In this document: one piece after another, positions 7,982 through 16,520 of the stretch | Layout: the number at the start of each line of letters is the position of its first letter | How positions within the stretch are numbered: the stretch's first letter is position 1 | Source: Bacillota bacterium | Lineage (GTDB): Bacteria; Bacillota; Sulfobacillia; JACIYH01 | Direction: 5' to 3' | Assembly (NCBI GenBank): GCA_040757085.1 | Contig: JBFLXJ010000022.1 | Span: 1 to 45,440, forward strand | DNA length: 45,440 nt | Program-made: the position numbers and the translations under genes | Notes under the pieces: model-generated | Database searches by the model: none | What the model saw: only the letters and a program-made list of their open reading frames with translations | What the model was told of the DNA's origin: nothing

Positions 7982-8862
7982 ATGCCCGCACGGCAGACAG
8001 GGTTGCCACGGCACTCTTCTGGCTGGGAGCCATCCTGCTGGTGGCCTTACTGGGTGGCCTGCTGGGGTACATCGTGTACCACGGGGGACGGCACATTACC
8101 TGGGACTTCCTCACTTCGCCCCCGGAAACCATAAGGGCAGGTGGGGGCATAGGACCGCAGCTGTTCAACTCCCTGTACCTGCTCATCCTCTCCATGGCCA
8201 TTACGGTGCTCATTGGCCTGCCGGCCGGGATCTTCCTGGCGGAATACGCCCGACCCGGCCTGGTCACCGAGGCCGTTCGATTCAGCATCGAAACCCTGAG
8301 TTCGTTGCCCTCCATCGTGGTGGGACTCTTCGGGTTGCTGGTTTTCGTCGTGCTCACGGGGTGGGGGTATTCGCTGATGGCGGGAGCGCTGGCCCTCACC
8401 GTGATCAACCTGCCTCTGATCGTACGGGTATCCGAAGAGGCCATTCGCAGCGTACCGCACGACCTGCGCGAGGGCAGCCTGGCTCTGGGGGCCAGCCAGT
8501 GGCAAACCATCTGGAAGGTGGTGATGCCCTGCGCTTTCCCGGGCATCCTGACGGGAGTGATCATCGCCGCCGGCCGCGTTTTCGGTGAGGCGGCCGCGTT
8601 GCTGTACACGGCCGGAATGAGCAGCCCCCGCCTGCACTTTGGCCTGTGGAACCCCGCCCACCCTTCTTCACCCCTGAACCCCTTCCGGCCCGCGGAGACG
8701 CTGGCCGTCCACATCTGGAAGGTGAACGCGGAGGGGCTTATCCCCGACCTGCGCCGGGTGGGGGACGGGGCGGCGGCGGTGCTCGTCCTGGTGGTGCTCG
8801 GGTTCAACCTGGGGGCAAGGTGGCTGGGCCGCCGCATCCACCGCCGCCTCACCGCCGCCTGA
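7978..8862 (+). CDS. pstA: Phosphate ABC transporter permease PstA
   Basis: A 294-residue permease partner of PstC with about six membrane helices. Diagnostic stretches are TWDFLTSPPE, GPQLFNSLYLL, FSIETLSSLPSIVVGLFG and the coupling loop LREGSLALGASQWQTIWKVV. It starts at GTG 7978, overlapping the pstC stop. No pstB or phoU follows on this strand, and the next gene is unrelated. The Pst system would need the divergent pstB, and PhoU would have to come from elsewhere. Confidence 0.93.
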   Translation: MNARTADRVATALFWLGAILLVALLGGLLGYIVYHGGRHITWDFLTSPPETIRAGGGIGPQLFNSLYLLILSMAITVLIGLPAGIFLAEYARPGLVTEAVRFSIETLSSLPSIVVGLFGLLVFVVLTGWGYSLMAGALALTVINLPLIVRVSEEAIRSVPHDLREGSLALGASQWQTIWKVVMPCAFPGILTGVIIAAGRVFGEAAALLYTAGMSSPRLHFGLWNPAHPSSPLNPFRPAETLAVHIWKVNAEGLIPDLRRVGDGAAAVLVLVVLGFNLGARWLGRRIHRRLTAA

Positions 8863-8974
8863 CCGCCGCCTGACCGCCAAGCCCGCCCGTGAACTGCCCG
8901 GTGTGCAGGGGGAGCCGTTCCACACGGGTGCGGCTATGCAGGATGAAGGACCGCCGGCTGCGACTGGCGAAGTG

Positions 8975-10018
8975 ATGCGTGTGTTCGGTTATGTACGCCC
9001 ACACCGGGCAGAACTGAAGATCGGTGAGTACCAGGTGTTTCGGGCCCACTATTGTGGGCTTTGTGTCGCGCTGGCTCGACTGGGGGGAACACGGTGCAGG
9101 TTGACCGTGACCTATGAGGGGGCGTTTCTGGGGTTGTTGCTTTCGTCGCTGCGACCCGGGGCGGTCACCTACCGCTGGGGGCGCTGTCCTCTTCCTCCCT
9201 GGCGCCGTGTACCCCTGGCCGTGGCATCCCGCGAGCAGCAGTATGCGGCCGCCGTCAGCGTCCTGCTGGCGTATCACAAGTTCCTGGATGACCTTCGGGA
9301 CGGTGGTGGCGGTCTGGGCGGACGGGTCAGGGTGCTGGAGGCAACCGCAGGCAAGTTTCTGCTGCGGCGCGCGGCGTGCCGGGCGGCCCGGATGTATCCC
9401 CGCGAGGCCAGAATGGTGGAGGAACGCCTGGCCGAACTGGCCGTGCGGGAGCAGGAGGGATGCCCGGACCTGGACTGGACGGCTGACCCCTTCGCCCGCC
9501 TGATCGCGGACGTGGCAGCGGGTCCCTCGTACTGGGAGCCCCGCCCGGACGACGCCCGGGCAAGTGGTCGCATCCGGGAAGGCCTTCGCTACCTGGGTTA
9601 CAACCTGGGCAAGTGGATATACACTGCCGACGCCATGGCTGACCTGGAGGAGGACGCATCTGCCGGCCGCTACAACGTAATTGCTGCCGCGTGCGGTGGC
9701 CCCACGGGCTGGGATGACGGGAGCCTGCGGGAGCGGGTGAGGGACCGGGTCGGGTTTGTGCTCACGCAATGCCTGGCCCGGATGGCGGAGGTTGTGGAAC
9801 TTTTGCCCCTGGAGAGCAACCGGGGGCTGATCGAGAACGTCGTGTACCTTGGTTTGCGGAACCAGACGGAGAAGGTGCTGGCCGGACCCCGGGGAGGTAA
9901 ATGTGGTGAGAGATCCATACCAGGTGCTGGGCCTGAGACCGGGTGCCAGCGAGGCGGAGATCAAGCGTACGTACAGGGAACTGGTCAAGAAGTATCATCC
10001 CGACCGGTACCGGGATAA
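8975..10018 (+). CDS. DUF5685 family protein
   Basis: A 347-residue protein of an uncharacterised Bacillota family recognised by its start, [19 protein letters not shown], and the Cys pair in HYCGLCVAL. Other conserved-looking parts are [35 protein letters not shown] and [10 protein letters not shown]. The repeated acidic helices resemble those of prenyl-synthase-like folds, but that is only a visual impression. ATG 8975 fits family homology. In-frame starts at 8936 and 8903 are possible, and none has a strong ribosome site. Family-like sequence ends around [11 protein letters not shown]. The last 40 or so residues run into the J-protein gene in another frame. Function unknown. Confidence 0.75.
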   Translation: MRVFGYVRPHRAELKIGEYQVFRAHYCGLCVALARLGGTRCRLTVTYEGAFLGLLLSSLRPGAVTYRWGRCPLPPWRRVPLAVASREQQYAAAVSVLLAYHKFLDDLRDGGGGLGGRVRVLEATAGKFLLRRAACRAARMYPREARMVEERLAELAVREQEGCPDLDWTADPFARLIADVAAGPSYWEPRPDDARASGRIREGLRYLGYNLGKWIYTADAMADLEEDASAGRYNVIAAACGGPTGWDDGSLRERVRDRVGFVLTQCLARMAEVVELLPLESNRGLIENVVYLGLRNQTEKVLAGPRGGKCGERSIPGAGPETGCQRGGDQAYVQGTGQEVSSRPVPG

Positions 10019-10529
10019 CCCTCTGGCAGAACTGGCCGAAGAGAAGCTGCGGGAGATCAACGAGGCCTACGAGTATCTGATGTCGCAGCGCCAGGGCTCC
10101 GGCCCGGCCTGGTCCCGGTCCGGCAGCGGGGAAGGGGAGGCCAGGGCGGGGGGGCGTTACAGTTCGGGCACACACGGGGATTACGCCCGCGTCCGCCAGC
10201 TCATTGATCTGGGTGACCTCGATCAGGCGGAAGAGTTAATGAGAAACCTGAATCCTCGGGATCCGGAGTGGATGTTCCTCAAGGGAGTGATATCCCTGCG
10301 CAAGGGATGGTACGACCAGGCGTACCATCTGTTCCGTCAGGCTGCCGCTGCTGCCCCGGACAATTTCGAGTACCGGCAGGCGGTCGAGCAGATGGAGACG
10401 GCCAACCGTGCGTACCAGGCGGCCGGGCGCCGCCGCGAGGGGGTCGACCCCTGCACGGTGTGCACGGCGCTGTGGTGCACCGACTGCATGTGTGAGTGCT
10501 GCGGAGGCGACCTCATCCAGTGTTGCTAG
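9903..10529 (+). CDS. J-domain (DnaJ-like) protein with Cys-rich tail
   Basis: A 208-residue co-chaperone-like protein. The N-terminal J domain (1-62) has the key HPD in [10 protein letters not shown], expected to stimulate an Hsp70 (DnaK) ATPase. A Gly/Ser linker follows, then a TPR-like helical part (about 95-165, [14 protein letters not shown] and [18 protein letters not shown]). The C-terminus has nine cysteines in the last 26 residues ([21 protein letters not shown]), perhaps binding metal. It lacks the G/F and zinc-finger domains of true DnaJ. GTG 9903 follows GGGGAGGT. It overlaps the DUF5685 frame by about 116 bases and the next gene by 10. Confidence 0.85.
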   Translation: MVRDPYQVLGLRPGASEAEIKRTYRELVKKYHPDRYRDNPLAELAEEKLREINEAYEYLMSQRQGSGPAWSRSGSGEGEARAGGRYSSGTHGDYARVRQLIDLGDLDQAEELMRNLNPRDPEWMFLKGVISLRKGWYDQAYHLFRQAAAAAPDNFEYRQAVEQMETANRAYQAAGRRREGVDPCTVCTALWCTDCMCECCGGDLIQCC

Positions 10530-11104
10530 GATCGTATTTCGCCGCGGGCCCTGTGGGTCAGGGCAGGCGTCCGGCACGGACGAGGGGGCTTTCTCTGGGG
10601 GCATTGCTGGTGGCGGGTGCAGTGCTGCTGGTCTACCTGGCGGTGGTGGTCCCCACTAACCGGCTGTTCTTCCTGGGGGCGAGCACCCTGGCACTCCATA
10701 TCTTGGCGCTTGAGGCTGGTCCGGCGATGGGGGCAGTGTCCGTGCTGGCGGCAGCACTGCTGGTGTTCCTGCTGCTTCCCGTGGGGCCGTGGACCCTGGC
10801 CTTCTGGGGATTTTTCGCACCTTATGCCCTCGTGAAGTACGGAGCGGATAGGCTGCGGTGGCCCGGGGTGGCGTGGGTGCTGAAACTGCTGTTTTTCAAC
10901 CTCTGCCTGGCAGGAGCCCTGACCGTGTTAACCACACTGTCCCTGGGGCAGGAAGGCCGCCCGTCCGAGTTGCTCGCGCGGGGGTCTGCCTGGCGGGCAC
11001 TGGTGGCCGCGGCAGGCAATGCGGTTTTCCTGGTCTTCGATTGGGCGCTGTCGTATTTCGCACGCTACTTCATGCGCCGTTTCCGGCCAGGCTACCGCAC
11101 CTGA
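10520..11104 (+). CDS. Hypothetical multi-pass membrane protein
   Basis: A 194-residue protein with about five or six hydrophobic helices (for example [19 protein letters not shown] and [15 protein letters not shown]) and a basic C-terminus, [13 protein letters not shown]. No family is recognised with certainty. It is weakly reminiscent of ECF-type substrate-binding or biogenic-apparatus membrane proteins. GTG 10520 is chosen because GGAGGCGA lies nine bases upstream and it overlaps the J-protein stop. A GTG at 10496 is in frame but lacks a ribosome site. The tight coupling to the J-domain and DUF5685 genes suggests a shared process. Confidence 0.7.
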   Translation: MLLGSYFAAGPVGQGRRPARTRGLSLGALLVAGAVLLVYLAVVVPTNRLFFLGASTLALHILALEAGPAMGAVSVLAAALLVFLLLPVGPWTLAFWGFFAPYALVKYGADRLRWPGVAWVLKLLFFNLCLAGALTVLTTLSLGQEGRPSELLARGSAWRALVAAAGNAVFLVFDWALSYFARYFMRRFRPGYRT

Positions 11105-11114
11105 AGGGTGCGGT
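11094..11114. other. Hairpin between convergent genes
   Basis: A perfect 8-bp inverted repeat, ACCGCACC/GGTGCGGT with loop TGAAG, covers the stop codon of the membrane protein, just before the stop of the convergent HD gene. No T tract follows on either strand, so it may block read-through only weakly. Confidence 0.4.
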
Positions 11115-11115
11115 G

Positions 11116-12492
11116 TCAGGGAGCGGTGCGGTGCTCGTTGGGGAAGCCGAGGATTTCTTCGGCGGCTCTGCCCACCGCGGGGGCGAAGTCGGCGGGGGCG
11201 AAGATGTAGAATCGCCAGAGGTGGCGGTACATCTCGTCCAGGCAGGTGATTTCTCGACGGCCTACCTCTGGTTCGTTGAGGAGGCGGAGCCCGGCGGGCG
11301 TGATGACCGGTACCGCCGCTTCTTTCATGGTGCTGGCTTCCGGGCAGTAAACGATGACCCCCACTTCCGCGGGGGTGGTCGTGCCCGCGGCACCGGCTTG
11401 CGATGGAACGCTCGCGGGAACGGCGATGCCTGCGGCCGCGGCTCGGGATGGGGCGGTCATGCCGGCGGCGCGGGCGAGTTCGGCCTCCAGGGCGTGGCGA
11501 GCGGAAGGAGAAGGGCGGTATTGCCCGATAAGGTGGCGCTGGGCTTCCTCTCCTATGCCGTCCAGGGATAAGACGTAGGCACGCTTGTAGAGACGGCGCT
11601 CCCGCACCGCGCGCAGCAGGAAAGAGATGCCGGGTTGGGGCGGGCCGTCCGGAACGAGGGCGGGGAGGCACTCCAGCAGGGTTTCGTCGGTCTGATCGTA
11701 CAGATGCACTTCGGTGAGGCCCTGGCTGGTGGCCAGTTCCACCGCCCGGGCCACCATGGCCCCGGCTGCGATCTTGGCGTGATGGTAATAGAGGCGCTCG
11801 GTGAGGAAGTAGCGCAGGCGCAGCAGGTGGGAGAGCTCCGAGCGCGCGTCGGGGCGTTCCATGCCATGCCTGGTGAGGTTGAAGGTCAACTGGTCGCCCG
11901 TGAGGGAGAAATAGGCGAATATCCGGTCGTCATAGGCCTGGGTCAGGCCGGCGTAATAGGCGTCGCGGCGGACGTAATCGAGCAGGTCGGCGTCTACGGC
12001 GCCGGCCACTACCTGTCCCACCCAGGCGGGGATGCCGCGGCTGGCCCCCTGGCCGGTGAGGACGGCATAGACGTCCTCGTCCAGGCCCAGGCGGCGCAGG
12101 ACCTCGCCGGTGGGTCCTTCCTGCAGGAAGCGGGAGAAGCGGGCGGGGCTATCGTGCCGGGGGAATATGCGGGTTTCGTCCTCGAAGGTGTGGCCGAACG
12201 GAAGGTGGGTGATGTCATGCACCAGGGCGGTCATGCGGGCCAGGCGCACCAGACCCGAGTCGAGGGGGTGTCCCCGGCTTGCAATTGCCCCCAGCAGCCG
12301 TTGCACCACGGCCAGGGTCCCCAGGGAGTGTTCGAAGCGGGTGTGTGTACATCCCGGGTAGACCAGGTATGCTGCGCCTACCTGCTTAATCCCCCGCAGC
12401 CGCTGCATGGGTCGGGTATCCAGTACGGCCAGTTCTTCAGGCGAAATGACCACGTCTCCGTGTACGGGATCGCGTATGGTGATAGCCTCCAT
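11116..12492 (-). CDS. HD-superfamily phosphohydrolase
   Basis: A 458-residue metal-dependent phosphohydrolase of the dGTPase/SAMHD1-related (YdhJ-like) group. The metal ligands follow the H..HD..D pattern: His55 in TRFEHSLGT, His92-Asp93 in LVHDITHLPFGH, and an Asp in VDADLLDYVRRDAYYAG. Substrates of this group are often nucleotides, but the specific one is unknown. An Ala/Pro/Thr-rich insert (about 335-372) interrupts the C-terminal region. ATG 12492 is preferred. TTG 12498 is two codons upstream and uses the same AAGGGG. It is convergent with the membrane protein and divergent from spoIIE. Confidence 0.85.
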   Translation of the reverse strand: MEAITIRDPVHGDVVISPEELAVLDTRPMQRLRGIKQVGAAYLVYPGCTHTRFEHSLGTLAVVQRLLGAIASRGHPLDSGLVRLARMTALVHDITHLPFGHTFEDETRIFPRHDSPARFSRFLQEGPTGEVLRRLGLDEDVYAVLTGQGASRGIPAWVGQVVAGAVDADLLDYVRRDAYYAGLTQAYDDRIFAYFSLTGDQLTFNLTRHGMERPDARSELSHLLRLRYFLTERLYYHHAKIAAGAMVARAVELATSQGLTEVHLYDQTDETLLECLPALVPDGPPQPGISFLLRAVRERRLYKRAYVLSLDGIGEEAQRHLIGQYRPSPSARHALEAELARAAGMTAPSRAAAAGIAVPASVPSQAGAAGTTTPAEVGVIVYCPEASTMKEAAVPVITPAGLRLLNEPEVGRREITCLDEMYRHLWRFYIFAPADFAPAVGRAAEEILGFPNEHRTAP

Positions 12493-12582
12493 CCCCAACC
12501 ATCCCCTTCGTTCAACCTGAAGTGGAGCCGGGTGCCGGCCGGTGGCGAATAATAGGGAGAAAAATCTTGTGATTGCGCAGCA

Positions 12583-12616
12583 AGCGACAAAGTCTACGCC
12601 CAGGTGTTGCTATAAT
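12583..12616 (+). promoter_or_regulatory. Candidate Spo0A-controlled promoter of spoIIE
   Basis: A perfect TATAAT -10 element lies at 12611-12616. AGCGACA at 12583-12589 shares CGACA with the 0A box TTCGACA and ends 21 bases before the -10. B. subtilis spoIIE and spoIIG promoters have the same widened spacing with 0A boxes over the -35 position. Spo0A control is inferred from this match and the gene identity. Confidence 0.45.
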
Positions 12617-12634
12617 GTTCCAGGGGCGGAAACC

Positions 12635-14788
12635 GTGGCTAACGGTTCCTATGCCAGGTGGGCCGGTAGCTGGCGCTGGTCCCGTGCCCGTCCCCAGCCT
12701 CTGGTGGCCACTGCGAGCAGGGTGCTGGGGGACAGGCTCTGGCCCCTGCTGGTGCTGGGTGTGTTGCTGGCGAGGGCTGGCCTCTTCGGTTCGCTGTACC
12801 CCTTCGGCCTTCCCTTTTACCTGGCCGTGGCCCGTGCCCGGCCCCGCGTGCGCCTCCCGGTGGCGGTGGCCCTGGTGGTGGGGGCCGCTACCAGGGAACT
12901 GCTGCTGGGGCTGGAATTGGGTCTGCTCCTCGTGTTTGCCCGACTCCTGGTGGCACGTCTGCCGGTGAAGGCGGACGGGAACCCCCTGGGCCCGGGTGTG
13001 ATTGCGTTCTGCCTGACGGCCACGGTCAGATCGGCGGCGGCCGTCGCCGCCGGCCCCACTCCTGTGGATTTGGCGCTGGCCCTGGCCGAGTCCTGCCTGG
13101 CCTTCCTCCTTACCCTGGTCAGTGCCTACGCCATACCGCCTCGCTCCCGTACTGAGGAGGTTTTCGAGGGGACGGGGAGGCAGGCCGGGAGGCGGGGTAT
13201 GGAGCAGGTCCTGGCCCTGGCCGTGCTGGGGGCAGGCGCGGTGGCGGGTACGGCGGGCATCCCTCTGGGTCCCCTGGAGGCCCAGGGCACCATGGTCCTC
13301 GTCCTCACCCTGGTGGCGGGGTACGCCGGGGGTGCAGGGCTGGGAGCGGCTGCGGGCGTGGTGGCCGGCCTGGTGACGGCGGCCCCGGGGGCGGCGTGGG
13401 CGGTCGCGGTGCCGGCGTTCGCGGGTTTGGCGGCGGGTGTGTTCCGGGAACTGGGCCGGGTGGGGACCGGCATCGGTGGCGTCCTGGGTTCCCTCCTCAT
13501 GACGTTTCACTCCTATCCGCACGCACCCTCCGGCCTGGTGCTGGTGGAGTGTGTGGCTGCCCTCGCCTTGTTTGCCGTTATCCCCGGGGGCTGGTTGCAG
13601 GCCGCCCAGACCGCCTTTCGGGGCGCGGGTGAGGCGGAACTGGGAGTGACGCGGCAGCGCCGGCTGCACCATCGGGTGGTGCAGCGGCTCTACGGTACAT
13701 CCCGGCTGCTGGCCGATCTCGATCGCAGCCTGGCCTCTTGTGCAAGTCCGTCGCGGGTGGAAACGCTCTGGGAATTTGCGGGCCCCGTGGCCTTCCGCCT
13801 GTGCGACCGGTGCAGCGGATTCCGCTCTTGCTGGGAGGAGGAATTCCACCAGACCTACCATGGCATCCTGGGCCTCCTGGAAGTGACGGAACGGGGAGGC
13901 AAGCCCAGCCTGGGCGATCTCCCCGAGGCGCTGAGGCGCCGCTGTCCCCATGCCGAGCAACTGGTGGCGGCGGTATCGGGTCTGGGGGAACTCTACCATA
14001 CGAGCCGCCACTCCCAGGAAAGAGTCCAGGAATACTGCTCCCTCATGCATGAGCAGGTGGCCACGCTGGCCCGGGTCATCGGCAAGATGGCCGACCAGGC
14101 GGCCGCGCCACCCAGTCCGGCGGTGGAAATCCACCCGCTCGGGTATGACCTGGGTTCCAGTACCCTGCCCCGGCATGGGGAAAGGGTGCCGGGGGACTCC
14201 GTGCTGGTGAAGGAACTCGAGGAAGGGCGCCTGCTGGTGGTGATTTCCGACGGGATGGGGGTGGGAGAGGAAGCCCACCAGAGCAGCCAGTCGGCCTGTA
14301 CTCTGGTGGCCCGCATGGTGGATGCCGGTTTTGACCTGAGTCTGGCGGCCAGGTTGGCCAACCTGGTGATGCAACGGCACGGGGAGCAGGACCGATTTGT
14401 GACCCTCGATGCCGCCCTGCTGGATCTGCGCACGGGGCAGGGGGCCATCCTCAAGATGGGGGGTGCCCCCTCCTATCTGAAACGGGGCAAGGAGGTTACA
14501 CCCCTGTACTCCTCGTCCTGGCCGGTGGGGATACTCCCTGTGGTGCGCGCGGAAATCCAGGAATTCGCCCTGGGACCGGGAGATCTGCTGGTCATGGCCA
14601 CGGACGGCCTCTGGGACCGAAACGGTCAGCGTGACGAGGACTGGGTGCTGGCCTGGCTGAGCCGGGCGAGCTTGGTCACTCCCGCCGAGGTGGCCGAGCG
14701 CCTTCTTAACAGGGTTACCGATCACGGGCGCCGGCCTCTGGGCGACGATGTGGCCGTCGTGGTGTTGCGCGTGCTCCCCCCTGCATAG
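12635..14788 (+). CDS. spoIIE: Stage II sporulation protein E (SpoIIE phosphatase)
   Basis: A 717-residue PP2C-type serine phosphatase which, in sporulating Bacillota, dephosphorylates SpoIIAA to activate sigma-F in the forespore and acts at the polar septum. The N-terminal third (about 25-300) is hydrophobic with around ten membrane helices. The middle part has the family Cys pattern LCDRCSGFRSCWEEEFHQTY. The C-terminal PP2C domain has metal-site Asp539 in VISDGMGVGEEA and Asp657 in MATDGLWDRN. It is shorter than the roughly 827-residue B. subtilis protein. GTG 12635 is chosen because an upstream in-frame start at 12542 would place the TATAAT promoter inside the gene. The true start could be somewhat further downstream. 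Confidence 0.92.
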   Translation: MANGSYARWAGSWRWSRARPQPLVATASRVLGDRLWPLLVLGVLLARAGLFGSLYPFGLPFYLAVARARPRVRLPVAVALVVGAATRELLLGLELGLLLVFARLLVARLPVKADGNPLGPGVIAFCLTATVRSAAAVAAGPTPVDLALALAESCLAFLLTLVSAYAIPPRSRTEEVFEGTGRQAGRRGMEQVLALAVLGAGAVAGTAGIPLGPLEAQGTMVLVLTLVAGYAGGAGLGAAAGVVAGLVTAAPGAAWAVAVPAFAGLAAGVFRELGRVGTGIGGVLGSLLMTFHSYPHAPSGLVLVECVAALALFAVIPGGWLQAAQTAFRGAGEAELGVTRQRRLHHRVVQRLYGTSRLLADLDRSLASCASPSRVETLWEFAGPVAFRLCDRCSGFRSCWEEEFHQTYHGILGLLEVTERGGKPSLGDLPEALRRRCPHAEQLVAAVSGLGELYHTSRHSQERVQEYCSLMHEQVATLARVIGKMADQAAAPPSPAVEIHPLGYDLGSSTLPRHGERVPGDSVLVKELEEGRLLVVISDGMGVGEEAHQSSQSACTLVARMVDAGFDLSLAARLANLVMQRHGEQDRFVTLDAALLDLRTGQGAILKMGGAPSYLKRGKEVTPLYSSSWPVGILPVVRAEIQEFALGPGDLLVMATDGLWDRNGQRDEDWVLAWLSRASLVTPAEVAERLLNRVTDHGRRPLGDDVAVVVLRVLPPA

Positions 14789-14801
14789 GATGGGTAGCGC
14801 G

Positions 14802-14860
14802 GACGGCTCCGCCCGACGCGTGCCGCCTGCGCCCGCGGGCAGCCCTGGGGCGGAGCCGTC
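14802..14860 (+). terminator. Long hairpin after spoIIE
   Basis: A perfect 13-bp stem, GACGGCTCCGCCC (14802-14814) with GGGCGGAGCCGTC (14848-14860), encloses a second self-complementary segment around GCCCGCGGGC. It starts 13 bases after the spoIIE stop. No T tract follows, so the terminator role is uncertain. It may instead protect the 3' end of the mRNA. Confidence 0.45.
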
Positions 14861-14888
14861 GCCAGCGTGAATAGCACGCGCCCTGGTC

Positions 14889-14955
14889 TTGACAGTCTTG
14901 GCGACCTCTCCCAACCCCTTGGGAGTGGGCGGAAGCCCGCTCCCCTCTTTCTATT
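14889..14955 (+). promoter_or_regulatory. Candidate attenuator before tilS
   Basis: A TTGACA lies at 14889-14894 with no clear -10. Two mutually exclusive hairpins follow. CTCCCAA/TTGGGAG (14908-14914 with 14919-14925) shares its 3' arm with a 10-bp stem GGGAGTGGGC/GCCCGCTCCC (14921-14930 with 14935-14944, loop GGAA) that is followed by CTCTTTCTATT. The second is a good intrinsic terminator and the first could act as its antiterminator. tilS starts 70 bases downstream. No known ligand element was recognised. Confidence 0.45.
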
Positions 14956-15025
14956 CCGGGGGCGGTGGCCGATCTCAGTGCAGGAAAAGGCGGCCAACTG
15001 GTGAAACTCTGTACGGGGGAAGGGA

Positions 15026-16519
15026 TTGGGCGACGTATACGGACGGGTCCTGAGATATGCGGAGCGCCACCAGATGTTCTCTCCCGGGGACGCTGTGGTG
15101 GTGGCGGTGTCGGGGGGTGCGGATTCCGTAGCTCTCCTGCATCTCCTGTGGCGGATGGCGGGACGTCTGGGACTGCGCCTGCACGTGGGGCACCTCAACC
15201 ACCTCCTGCGGGGCGGCCAGGCGGAGGAAGACGCCAGGTTCGTGGCGGAACTGGCCGGGTTCTTGGGGATCCCCTGTACGGTGGGTCGGGAAGATGTGGC
15301 CGCCCGCGCCGCCTCTGCCCGCGTGGGACTGGAGGAGGCGGGCAGGGAGGCCCGTTATGACTTTCTGCGCCGGCTGGCGGCCGAGGTCGGTGCCCGGCGC
15401 ATCGCCCTCGGCCATACGCGCGACGACCAGGCGGAGACGGTCCTCATGCGGCTCTTGAGGGGGACGGGCATTGAGGGGCTGGCGGGCATCCCCCCGGTGA
15501 GGGGTCCCATCGTACGCCCCCTGCTGACCGTGGGACATGCGGAACTTGAGGAGTACTGTCGAGAGCAGGGCCTGACCTGGCGCCTTGATCCCTATAATTT
15601 CGACCCCGGCTATCTGCGCAACCGGGTGCGCCATCGCCTCCTGCCCTGCCTGGAGGAAGTGGCGGGGGCGGGGGTGCGCGAGCGGTTGGCTGAACTGGCC
15701 GAGGCACTGCGGTCCGACGTGGAGTGGCTGCGGGAGGTAGAGGAGCAAACCCTGGCCCGCGTGGCCACCCGGCGCGGAGACAGTGTGGTGCTTGACGCGG
15801 CTCGCCTGGAGGCTCTTTCCCCGGCCCTCAGGGGACGGCTGGTGAGGCGGGCCGTCCACATGGTCAAGCAGCCTGGCCGCCAGCTGGGGCTCGCCCACGT
15901 GCAGGCGGTGTTGGACCTGCTCGCCAGGCGGACCCCCGCGGGCGAGGGTGCGCCGGAGGTGCACCTGCCCGGGGGAGTGGTGGCTTGGGTGGCTTCCGAT
16001 GGTTTGGTGATCGAGCCTGCGGTTGCGGAGCGCCAGTCCACAGGAGCCGGGCCGGTGGGCGGGGTCACGAGAAGGGGCAAGCGGGAAAGACCGGTTGGTT
16101 ATCAGTATGCACTGCCGGTGCCGGGGTTCGTGGAGGTGCCTGAAGCGGGCCTGATCCTTCACGCCCATGTGCTACACGACCCGGCCGCGCAGGGTGCGGA
16201 GCCCGGGCGCCTTGCCCGGCGCGCCATGCTGGACTATAATAAAACGGGAGCGCAGTTGCTAGTGCGTTCGTGGCGACCGGGCGACAGGTTCGTCCCGCTT
16301 GGGATGGAGTCGCCCAAGAAGCTCCACGATTTCTTCGTGGATGAGAAGGTTCCGCGGGTGCAGAGGCAACGTATCCCGCTTGTTTTGTCTGGAGACGAAA
16401 TCATCTGGGTGGTGGGGTATCGCATCGACCATCGCTACCGGGTGACGCCCGCCACCCGTGATATCCTGGTACTGGAAGCGTCCGGTATGGAAGATCTCGA
16501 GGAAGAAAGGGGGGCATGA
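15026..16519 (+). CDS. tilS: tRNA(Ile)-lysidine synthetase TilS
   Basis: A 497-residue cytoplasmic enzyme that uses ATP and lysine to change C34 to lysidine in tRNA-Ile(CAU), so that it reads AUA. The N-terminal PP-loop is VAVSGGADS (residues 26-34). HLNHLLRGGQAEEDARFV, GHTRDDQAETVLMRLLRGTG and IVRPLL follow, and then a C-terminal TilS domain with LLVRSWRPGDRFVPLGM and KKLHDFFVDEKVPR. It starts at TTG 15026 behind GGGGGAAGGGA. It ends one base before ftsH. In many relatives hpt lies between tilS and ftsH, but it is absent here. Confidence 0.93.
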   Translation: MGDVYGRVLRYAERHQMFSPGDAVVVAVSGGADSVALLHLLWRMAGRLGLRLHVGHLNHLLRGGQAEEDARFVAELAGFLGIPCTVGREDVAARAASARVGLEEAGREARYDFLRRLAAEVGARRIALGHTRDDQAETVLMRLLRGTGIEGLAGIPPVRGPIVRPLLTVGHAELEEYCREQGLTWRLDPYNFDPGYLRNRVRHRLLPCLEEVAGAGVRERLAELAEALRSDVEWLREVEEQTLARVATRRGDSVVLDAARLEALSPALRGRLVRRAVHMVKQPGRQLGLAHVQAVLDLLARRTPAGEGAPEVHLPGGVVAWVASDGLVIEPAVAERQSTGAGPVGGVTRRGKRERPVGYQYALPVPGFVEVPEAGLILHAHVLHDPAAQGAEPGRLARRAMLDYNKTGAQLLVRSWRPGDRFVPLGMESPKKLHDFFVDEKVPRVQRQRIPLVLSGDEIIWVVGYRIDHRYRVTPATRDILVLEASGMEDLEEERGA

Positions 16520-16520
16520 G

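Noticed and set aside
12512-14914. Long open frame (about 800 codons) on the minus strand opposite spoIIE
   Set aside because: It is antisense to a clear SpoIIE gene. Its translation is rich in His, Gln, Gly and Arg with no domain, as expected of a shadow frame in G+C-rich DNA.
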